NCBI GenBank assembly: GCA_046292445.1
Contig: JBKBQT010000004.1
Location: 1 to 64,000, forward strand
Direction: 5' to 3'
Length of the DNA: 64,000 bases
Source of the DNA: CALIZF01 sp046292445
Lineage (GTDB): Bacteria; Pseudomonadota; Alphaproteobacteria; Rhodobacterales; Rhodobacteraceae
In this document: positions 57,830 to 64,000 of the stretch, one piece after another
How positions within the stretch are numbered: position 1 is the stretch's first letter
Layout of the letters: the number at the start of each line of letters is the position of its first letter
Translations under genes and position numbers: made by a program
The notes under the pieces: generated by a model
The model's database searches: none
The model's input: only the letters and a program-made list of their open reading frames with translations
What the model was told of the DNA's origin: nothing

Positions 57830-59970
57830 GGCGCGGTCCTGTCGGCGGGTCGGCGCTGGGGGCGCAGGGTGGCGGCCTGCGGGGCAAAGGAGGCTGCGGC
57901 GGGATCTGCGCCGACCGCGGCAGCATCCTGCGCCGCGCCCGCTTCCCCTGCGGGCGTGGCGAGAACACCGGCGATGATCGGCGCTGCCGCCGGCGCTCCA
58001 GCGCCTGCGGCGGGATCCGCGTCCGTGTCCTCTGCCGCAACTGGGTCGCTGTCTGCGTCATCCGCGCCTGCGGGTCTGAAGGCACCCGCGCCCGCCGGAT
58101 CGTCAGCGGCAGAGAGGCTTGCTGGCCCGTCCGCGACCGCGTCCGCGTCCGGGACCAGCAGGCGGAAGGCGATGCGGCGGTTGGTCTCGCGCCCGTCTTC
58201 GGTTGCGTTGTCGGCGATCGGTTCCTCTGCGCCGTAGCCCCGCGCGGTGATTGACGCCACCGGCACGCGCAGCGCCCGGAGCGCATTGCGCACCGCCTCG
58301 GCCCTGCGTTCGCTGAGGGCGAGGTTGGTTTCGGCGCGGCCCTGCGAATCGGTATGGCCGCCGATCTCGATCGGCGCATCGGGGCAGGATTGCAGGACGC
58401 GGGCGAGATCCTCGAGGGTGCGCCGGGCCGATCCGTCGATCTCGGCCGACCCCGGCGCGAAGGTGATCTTCCCCGCCGCAAGCACCGCATTCGCCGCCGC
58501 GACGCAGGCCTCGGGCGCCGGGCGGCCGGCGGCGGGATCGAGCGTTGCGTCATAGGTGACATCGACGCTGTATTGCGCGCCCTGGCCAAGCTGGTCGGCG
58601 AGCACCCGCGCAATCTCGGCCGTCGCGCCCCGCATGCCGGTCCGGCCCTGCACCTGCACGCTGTCGGCCTCGACCAGCACCGAGCCCTCGTGGAGGACAG
58701 CGAGCGCGGCCAGCCCCGCGAGCACCCGGAGCGACCAGCCCGGCGGCAGGCCGTCGGGATCGACTCGCAGCGCTGTCGTCACCGCATCCGCCCCGAACCG
58801 GGCGCGAGCATAGGCGTCGGTGACGGCCTGCAGCCGTTCGTCCGCGATCCGGCCGCGCAAGGCGACCGTGCCGTCGGGCCCGCGCACCGCCGTGAACTGC
58901 GCCGCGGGGGCTTCGCGCGCCGCCTGCGGCGGCTCCAGCCGCGTCGCCTTGAGCGAGAAGACATCGGGGAGCGCCGCGCCAAGATCCCCCACCGCCCGGT
59001 CGAAGGCCGCAGCCGTGACCGTATGGGCCGCGATCAGCGTCACATCCGTGTCCGACAGCGTGACCGATCCAGCGCCGAGCCTTGCCAGCGCGGAAATCGC
59101 CGCCTCCGCCCCTTCGGCCCAGCGCGGCGAGGGGGCACCGAGGCCGAGGGCGCAGTCGATCTTGCCCGACACGCCTGCCGCAACCGCCGCCGCGACGATG
59201 CGCGCCCGGCCGCGCTCGCTGACTGCAGCGCAGGCGTCGAAGCGTGCGCCGGCCTCGTCCATCACGAAGCGCAAGGTAAAGGGCGTGATGACTGGCCGGG
59301 GCGCGGCGATGTCGATCCGCAGCGCAAGCGCCGCATCGCCGCGCGGTGCGGCCCGGGCAAGCGCCGTCTCGAACTGCCGCTGTTCTGCGACGGACTCGGC
59401 GATCGCCGTCACGGTGACCGCACCGGGGCGAATCGAGATCTTGGACCGCGGCAACAGCGCCAGCGCGTCGAGGCCGAAGCGCACCGCCTCGTCCCAGTGC
59501 CGCGGCACCGGATGGGTGGTGGTCTGGAGCATGTCGGCCACCGGCGCGTCGGCAGCGGCCCTTCCAGCCGCCGCGCGCAGCGCCGCGGCATCCCAGTCGC
59601 CCGGGACGAGGCCGATCAGGGAAACGCCGTCGTCGTTGCGCAGAAGCTCGAGCAGGAATGCCGGCGGCGCGTTCGATGCCGCCGGCGTCACCTCGAGCGC
59701 GTCGATCACCCGGTCGCCCCCGACCACCGTTCCGGCCAGGCTGACCGCGCGGAAGCGCAGCGCCTCGGTCGGGGCCGTTCCCGTCAGCGTCAGGGTCAGG
59801 CCATCGGCGCGCGCCTGCGCCCAGGGGAGGCCCTGCGCCGCCAGCAGCCGCTCGGTCAGGCGGACGGCGCGCGTCTCGATGGCGCCGGCGGCAAGGCTTG
59901 CGGTCATCACCGCAAGGACAGCAGCCGCGCCAAAGGCGGCAAGCGCGATGAAGGTGGCGGTCAGGCGCAT
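57826..59970 (-). CDS. Large OmpA family protein with BON-like repeats
   Basis: This 714-residue exported protein has an N-terminal signal or anchor helix (residues 1-28). It then has several BON-like alpha/beta modules of about 70-100 residues (for example ARADGLTLTLTGTAPTEALR and FTAVRGPDGTVALRGRIADE). An OmpA C-terminal domain (about 502-605) shows ITFAPGSAEIDGSARRTLED, IEIGGHTDSQGRAETNLALS and the arginine that binds diaminopimelate. The last 110 residues are an Ala/Asp/Pro-rich disordered tail. It probably links the membrane to peptidoglycan. The tail beyond the OmpA domain and coupling to a coiled-coil gene are unusual. Confidence 0.85.
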   Translation of the reverse strand: MRLTATFIALAAFGAAAVLAVMTASLAAGAIETRAVRLTERLLAAQGLPWAQARADGLTLTLTGTAPTEALRFRAVSLAGTVVGGDRVIDALEVTPAASNAPPAFLLELLRNDDGVSLIGLVPGDWDAAALRAAAGRAAADAPVADMLQTTTHPVPRHWDEAVRFGLDALALLPRSKISIRPGAVTVTAIAESVAEQRQFETALARAAPRGDAALALRIDIAAPRPVITPFTLRFVMDEAGARFDACAAVSERGRARIVAAAVAAGVSGKIDCALGLGAPSPRWAEGAEAAISALARLGAGSVTLSDTDVTLIAAHTVTAAAFDRAVGDLGAALPDVFSLKATRLEPPQAAREAPAAQFTAVRGPDGTVALRGRIADERLQAVTDAYARARFGADAVTTALRVDPDGLPPGWSLRVLAGLAALAVLHEGSVLVEADSVQVQGRTGMRGATAEIARVLADQLGQGAQYSVDVTYDATLDPAAGRPAPEACVAAANAVLAAGKITFAPGSAEIDGSARRTLEDLARVLQSCPDAPIEIGGHTDSQGRAETNLALSERRAEAVRNALRALRVPVASITARGYGAEEPIADNATEDGRETNRRIAFRLLVPDADAVADGPASLSAADDPAGAGAFRPAGADDADSDPVAAEDTDADPAAGAGAPAAAPIIAGVLATPAGEAGAAQDAAAVGADPAAASFAPQAATLRPQRRPADRTAP

Positions 59971-60027
59971 GGGCTCTGCCTCGTCCTCGGGCCTTCGGTG
60001 GTAGCGCCGGCGGCCACTGTCATCAAC

Positions 60028-61008
60028 CTAGGCCAGCGCCGCGGCGGCGAGAAACAGCGCAAGGATCAGCCCCGCATCCCGGTTCGAGCGGAACAGCGTC
60101 AGGCACAGCGCCCCATCGTCGATGTCGAGCCGCGCCAGTTGCCAGCCCAGATGCGCCCCGAACCCCCAGATCCCGGCAAGCGCGAGCACCACCGCACCCC
60201 AGCCGGCGTCGGCGGCAAGCAACGCCGGCAGGACGGCGGCCGTGGCCAGCAGCACCGCCGCCGCCAGAAACCCCCGCAGCCAGAGCCGCGTCTGCGCGCC
60301 GAACAGGCGCGCGGTGGACCGCACGCCGATCAGCGCGTCATCCTCGCGGTCCTGATGGGCATAGATCGTGTCGTAGAACAGCGTCCAGGCGATGCCGGCC
60401 AGCCACAGCAGCACCGCCGGCAGCCCGATCGCACCGGCATGCGCGGCGTAGGCCAGCAGCGCGCCCCAGTTGAACGCGAGCCCGAGGAACAGTTGCGGCC
60501 ACCAGGTGAAGCGCTTGGCAAAGGGATAGACGGCGACCAGCGCCAGCGACCCGACCCCGAGCGCGACGGCCACCGGATGGAAGGTGAACAGGATCGCCGC
60601 CGCCGCCAGCGCCTGCGCCACCATCCACACCGCCGCCTGCCGCACCGTGACCTGCCCCGAGGGAATCGGACGCGACCGGGTGCGCGCCACGCGCCCGTCG
60701 AAATCGCGGTCGGTGATGTCGTTCCAGGTGCAGCCCGCACCGCGCATCAGGAACGCGCCGATGCCGCATCCGGCCACGATCCACAGATCGCCGGGCCGAA
60801 AACCGCCGCCCGCCGCGGCGGCGAGCGCGAGCCCCCAGAGGCAGGGAATGAACAGCAGCCAGGTCCCGATCGGCCGGTCGGCGCGGCTCAGCCGCAGATA
60901 GGGCCGGGCCCGGGGCGGGGCATGCCGGTCAACCCAGTTGCCCGGCACGGCATCGGCGACGCGGCCGGGTTCGGCTGCGGCCTCTGGCGCGCGGGACGGG
61001 TCGGGCAT
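60028..61008 (-). CDS. ubiA: 4-hydroxybenzoate polyprenyltransferase
   Basis: UbiA attaches the polyprenyl tail to 4-hydroxybenzoate in ubiquinone synthesis. The 326-residue membrane protein has about eight to nine helices and both Asp-rich motifs: NDITDRDFDGRVARTRSRP (near residue 95) and YDTIYAHQDREDD (near 215). The N-terminal 35 residues are proline-rich and probably cytoplasmic. It is divergent from rsmE with only 11 bp between starts, so the two promoters overlap the other gene. Confidence 0.95.
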   Translation of the reverse strand: MPDPSRAPEAAAEPGRVADAVPGNWVDRHAPPRARPYLRLSRADRPIGTWLLFIPCLWGLALAAAAGGGFRPGDLWIVAGCGIGAFLMRGAGCTWNDITDRDFDGRVARTRSRPIPSGQVTVRQAAVWMVAQALAAAAILFTFHPVAVALGVGSLALVAVYPFAKRFTWWPQLFLGLAFNWGALLAYAAHAGAIGLPAVLLWLAGIAWTLFYDTIYAHQDREDDALIGVRSTARLFGAQTRLWLRGFLAAAVLLATAAVLPALLAADAGWGAVVLALAGIWGFGAHLGWQLARLDIDDGALCLTLFRSNRDAGLILALFLAAAALA

Positions 61009-61019
61009 AGCATCGCCTC

Positions 61020-61742
61020 ATGCAGGATGCGCGGGTCAGGCTTCATGTAGATCAGCCGCTGGCGGCGGGGCAACCCGTGCCGCTGTCGCGCGATCAGGCG
61101 CATTATCTTTTCACCGTGATGCGCCTCGGGCCCGGCGATGCCGTGGCGGTGTTCAACGGGCGCGACGGCGAATGGCGCGCGGCCGTCACCGATGCGGGCC
61201 GTCGCGGCGGCACGCTCGTGGCCGAGGCGGCGCTGCGACCGGCAGAGCCGCCGCCCGACCTGTGGCTCCTGTTCGCCCCGCTCAAGAAGGCACGGACCGA
61301 TTTCGTCGTCGAAAAGGCGGTAGAGCTTGGCGCGGCGCGCATCCTGCCGGTGCAGACCGCTTTTACCAATGCCGAACGGCTGCGCGAGGATCGGCTGCGC
61401 GCCCACGCCGTCGAGGCGGCCGAGCAATGCGGCGCGGTCTTCGTGCCCGAGGTCGCACCGCTCGCGCCCTTGACGCAGGTTCTGGCGGGTTGGGATGCCG
61501 CGCGCCGCCTGTGGTGGTGCGACGAGGCGCTCGCGCGCGAAAGCGGCCCGCCCGCCTTCGGCCCCGGCCCCGCCGCCATCCTGATCGGGCCGGAAGGCGG
61601 CCTCGCCCCGCCCGAGCGCGCGCGGCTCGCCGCGCTGCCCTTTGCCCGCGCGGTCCGTCTCGGCCCGCGCATCCTGCGGGCCGAGACGGCGGCGCTTGCC
61701 GCAATGACGCTCTGGCAGGCGGCGGCGGGGGACTGGCGATGA
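61020..61742 (+). CDS. rsmE: 16S rRNA (uracil(1498)-N(3))-methyltransferase
   Basis: RsmE methylates U1498 in the small subunit decoding region using S-adenosylmethionine. The 240-residue protein has the N-terminal PUA-like part (LSRDQAHYLFTVMRLGPGDA) and the C-terminal SPOUT knot with KKARTDFVVEKAVELGAARI, IGPEGGLAPPERARLAAL and LGPRILRAETAALAAM. The stop overlaps the next start. Confidence 0.95.
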   Translation: MQDARVRLHVDQPLAAGQPVPLSRDQAHYLFTVMRLGPGDAVAVFNGRDGEWRAAVTDAGRRGGTLVAEAALRPAEPPPDLWLLFAPLKKARTDFVVEKAVELGAARILPVQTAFTNAERLREDRLRAHAVEAAEQCGAVFVPEVAPLAPLTQVLAGWDAARRLWWCDEALARESGPPAFGPGPAAILIGPEGGLAPPERARLAALPFARAVRLGPRILRAETAALAAMTLWQAAAGDWR

Positions 61743-62269
61743 GCTTCTTTCGCCCCGAGGCGATGGCCGCGCTGCACCGATGGCGCGAGGTGATTGCGGC
61801 GGGCGGGATGGCGACCTTCGGGCTGTGGCTGATCGCGCTCGGCGGGCTCATCCTGACTGCGCTCGGCGCGGCGGCGGTGGCGGCGTCGCTAAGCCTCGGG
61901 CTGACTGCGCTGCGGCGGATGCGCTTTGCCCGCCGGCCGGAGGGGCCCGGCGTGGTCGAGATCGTCGAGGGGCAGATCGCCTGGTATGGGCCGGGCATCG
62001 GCGGCTTCGTGGCGCTCGACGATTTGCGCGCGCTCTCGCTGGTGACGGCGGCGGGGATGCGGTGCTGGCGGCTCGACCAGGCGGACGGGGCGCATCTGCT
62101 GATCCCCGTCGGGGCCGCGGGGGCCGAGCGGCTGTTCGACGCCTTCGCCGCCCTGCCCGGGCTCGACGCCGCCGACCTGCCCCGCGCGCTCGAAGCGGGG
62201 GGGACCGGCGCGCGGATGGTATGGCAGCGGCGGGCGGCGCCCGTGCTGGCGGGGCCGAGCCCGCGCTGA
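61739..62269 (+). CDS. Membrane protein of unknown function
   Basis: This 176-residue protein has two closely spaced membrane helices (about residues 20-60: TFGLWLIALGGLILTALGAA) followed by a soluble domain (VVEIVEGQIAWYGPGIGGFV and LDDLRALSLVT). I recognise only a conserved hypothetical of the group. It overlaps rsmE by four bases and lies before gshA, so it may be part of one transcript with them. Confidence 0.7.
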   Translation: MSFFRPEAMAALHRWREVIAAGGMATFGLWLIALGGLILTALGAAAVAASLSLGLTALRRMRFARRPEGPGVVEIVEGQIAWYGPGIGGFVALDDLRALSLVTAAGMRCWRLDQADGAHLLIPVGAAGAERLFDAFAALPGLDAADLPRALEAGGTGARMVWQRRAAPVLAGPSPR

Positions 62270-62406
62270 CGGGTTTTCCCGCATCGTCAATCAGATGCGC
62301 AGATGCATGGCGGCCCGTGCGGGCGCGCGCATCAGGCTCCCTTGACTTGTCCGGCGCGGCGGGACAGGTCTTGCCACCGGAAAAACCGAGATAACAGGCG
62401 CGCCCC

Positions 62407-63741
62407 ATGTCCATCCCCCAGTCCGGCGGCGGGCCGATCGAGCGGTTCGAGCAACTGGCCGAATACATCGCCAGCGGCTGCAAACCGGCGCAGGACTGGC
62501 GCATCGGCACCGAGCACGAGAAGTTCGGTTATCTGACCGACACGCTGGCGCCCCTGCCCTACGACGGCCCGCGCTCGGTGCGCGCCGTGCTCGAGGGTCT
62601 GCGCGACCGGTTCGGCTGGACGCCGGTGCATGAAGGCGAGGCGATCATCGGGCTGACACGCGACGGGGCGAACGTCAGCCTCGAGCCGGGCGGACAGCTC
62701 GAACTCTCCGGCGCGCTCCTTGTGTCGGTGCACGATACGGCGGCAGAAACCGCCCGACACCTCGCCGAGGTGCGCGCGGTGGCCGAGCCGCTGGGGGTGC
62801 GGTTCCTCGGCCTCGGCGCCGCCCCGGTCTGGCGGCACGAGGACATGCCGCGCATGCCCAAGGGGCGATACCGGCTGATGACCGACTACATGAAGACGGT
62901 CGGCACCCATGGGCTCGAGATGATGTATCGCACCTGCACGGTGCAGGTGAACCTCGACTTCGCCTCCGAGGCCGACATGGTCAGGAAGCTGCGCGTCGCG
63001 CTGGCGCTCCAGCCGGTGGCGACGGCGCTGTTCGCCTCTTCGCCGTTCTTCGAGGGGGCGCCGAACGGGCATCGCAGCTGGCGCTCGCGCATCTGGCGGG
63101 GCCTCGACGACAGCCGCACGGGGATGCTGCCTTTCGCCTTCGAGGAGGGGTTCGGGTTCCAGCGCTATGTGGATTGGGTCCTCGATGTGCCGATGTATTT
63201 CGTCTATCGCGAGGGGCGATACATCAACGCGCTCGGCCAGTCGTTCCGCGATTTCATGGCCGGCCGCCTGCCCGCCCTGCCCGGGGCGGTGCCCACCCTG
63301 TCGGACTGGGCCGACCACCTGACGACCGTGTTCCCCGAGGCGCGGATCAAGCGATACATCGAAATGCGGGGAGCCGATGCCGGGGACGAGGCGCATCTGG
63401 CCGCGCTGCCCGCGTTCTGGACCGGGCTGATGTATGATGTCGGCGCGCTCGACGCCGCGTGGGACCTTGTCCGGGGCTGGGATGCAGCAACCCGCGAAGG
63501 GCTGCGCGTGGCGGCATCGGAACGCGCGCTGGCCGGCGAGGCGGGGGGCGTTCGGCTGCTCGATGTGGCGCGCGCGGCGGTGGCGCTGGCCGAGGCCGGC
63601 CTGCGGGCGCGTGGACTGGGGGAGGAGCGGTTCCTCGCCCCGCTCGCTGCGCATGTCGCGACCGGGCGGGTGCAGGCCGACGATCTGCTCGACCGCTACG
63701 CCGGCGATCTTCGCGGCCTCTACACCGCGTGCAACCTTTGA
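62407..63741 (+). CDS. gshA: Glutamate-cysteine ligase, alphaproteobacterial/plant type
   Basis: This enzyme makes gamma-glutamylcysteine, the first step of glutathione synthesis. The 444-residue protein matches the plant-like class, with IGTEHEKFGYLTDTLAPLPY near residue 36, NVSLEPGGQLELSG, MPKGRYRLMTDYMKTVGTHG and CTVQVNLDF. The start has a purine-poor upstream region but gives the family N-terminus. It is downstream of the rsmE pair with a 137-bp gap and converges on the acetoacetyl-CoA reductase gene. Confidence 0.95.
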   Translation: MSIPQSGGGPIERFEQLAEYIASGCKPAQDWRIGTEHEKFGYLTDTLAPLPYDGPRSVRAVLEGLRDRFGWTPVHEGEAIIGLTRDGANVSLEPGGQLELSGALLVSVHDTAAETARHLAEVRAVAEPLGVRFLGLGAAPVWRHEDMPRMPKGRYRLMTDYMKTVGTHGLEMMYRTCTVQVNLDFASEADMVRKLRVALALQPVATALFASSPFFEGAPNGHRSWRSRIWRGLDDSRTGMLPFAFEEGFGFQRYVDWVLDVPMYFVYREGRYINALGQSFRDFMAGRLPALPGAVPTLSDWADHLTTVFPEARIKRYIEMRGADAGDEAHLAALPAFWTGLMYDVGALDAAWDLVRGWDAATREGLRVAASERALAGEAGGVRLLDVARAAVALAEAGLRARGLGEERFLAPLAAHVATGRVQADDLLDRYAGDLRGLYTACNL

Positions 63742-63748
63742 CCCGGAC

Positions 63749-63774
63749 GGGCGGCCCCGCGTGAAGGGCCACCC
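63749..63774. terminator. Hairpin between gshA and the reductase gene
   Basis: GGGCGGCCC (63749-63757) pairs with GGGCCACCC (63766-63774) at eight of nine positions around eight bases. It lies between convergent genes with no T run, so it may act in both directions. Confidence 0.35.
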
Positions 63775-63804
63775 GATGCTGCGCGGTCGGTTGCCGGGCC
63801 GGGA

Positions 63805-64000
63805 TCAGACGAAGAACTGCCCGCCGTTCGCGGAAATCGTCGAGCCGGTGATGAAGCCCGCATCCTCGGACGCAAGGAACGCCACGCAGCGCGCGATCTC
63901 TTCCGGTGTGCCGAGCCGGCCGACCGGGATCTGCGCGATGATCGATTCCCGCACCTTTTCCGGCACGGCCATCACCATGTCCGTCCCGATGTAGCCCGGG
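63805..64000 (-). CDS. phaB: Acetoacetyl-CoA reductase, C-terminal part (runs off the window)
   Basis: The minus strand encodes the last 64 residues of a short-chain dehydrogenase, from PGYIGTDMVMAVPEKVRESI through QIPVGRLGTPEEIARCVAFL to GSTISANGGQFFV and TGA at 63805-63807. The PGYIGTDM and TGSTISANGGQ endings are typical of PhbB/PhaB, the NADPH-dependent reductase of polyhydroxybutyrate synthesis. The catalytic Tyr-x-x-x-Lys lies outside. FabG-type reductases end similarly, so the exact substrate carries some doubt. Confidence 0.85.
   Translation of the reverse strand, partial: PGYIGTDMVMAVPEKVRESIIAQIPVGRLGTPEEIARCVAFLASEDAGFITGSTISANGGQFFV

Noticed and set aside
63434..63994. Plus-strand frame across the end of gshA and the reductase gene
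   Set aside because: It overlaps two genes in other frames and reads as low-complexity arginine and proline; the minus-strand reductase end is clear.

Overview
This window is a stretch of chromosome from a high-GC alphaproteobacterium, most likely a member of the Rhodobacteraceae (order Rhodobacterales). I judge this from protein resemblance and gene order: a glyQ/glyS/pyruvate-phosphate-dikinase block, a DUF4170-Kdo transferase-like-LpxK-like block, Hint-domain and RTX secreted proteins, a DUF1523 protein, an FYDLN-type acidic protein, and L11 with an internal insertion. Genes are tightly packed, with many 4-base ATGA or GTGA overlaps. I see no phage, transposon, integrase or CRISPR array.

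Layout. 1-2.1 kb: the end of the 2-oxoglutarate dehydrogenase E2 gene, a MAPEG protein and lipoamide dehydrogenase. 2.2-5.3 kb: an RTX protein, a GntR regulator, a YgjP-like metalloprotein and an FYDLN-type protein. 5.4 kb: tRNA-Ala(GGC), followed by about 570 bp without a gene. 6.1-8.5 kb: hisF, hisE and a LysR regulator. 8.7-14.1 kb: two Hint-domain proteins flanking a soluble lytic transglycosylase and dapA. 14.1-15.5 kb: an ArsR regulator and an ArsP-type permease. 15.6-27.7 kb: the transcription/translation cluster secE-nusG-rplK-rplA-rplJ-rplL-rpoB-rpoC, with an attenuator-like hairpin before nusG, an L10 leader, a long hairpin before rpoB and two unexpected palindromes between rpoB and rpoC, closed by a clear Rho-independent terminator.

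27.8-34.2 kb: a DMT permease, a large secreted phytase/esterase-type protein preceded by a Pho-box-like direct repeat, and a minus-strand set of an M20 peptidase, an orphan substrate-binding protein and a small cupin. 34.3-41.0 kb: a compact six-gene cassette (coiled-coil protein, two large unrecognised proteins, an AAA+ ATPase, two small membrane proteins including DUF1523). This is the best candidate here for an undescribed system. 41.0-45.0 kb: DUF4170, then WaaA-like and LpxK-like proteins that have both lost their signature catalytic motifs, and a convergent trypsin-fold protein that has lost its catalytic triad. 45.2-52.6 kb: glyQ, a small anchored protein, a GltS-type symporter, glyS and a variant PPDK. 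52.7-56.4 kb: folP-glmM and ilvC. 56.5-57.4 kb: two Lrp/AsnC regulators divergent from ilvC. 57.5-63.7 kb: an anchored coiled-coil protein, a large OmpA-family protein, ubiA, rsmE, a membrane protein and gshA. The window ends inside an acetoacetyl-CoA reductase gene.

All product names come from recognising motifs and overall resemblance by eye. No database search, composition statistic or folding calculation was run. Starts were chosen from ribosome-binding sites, overlaps and remembered family N-termini.
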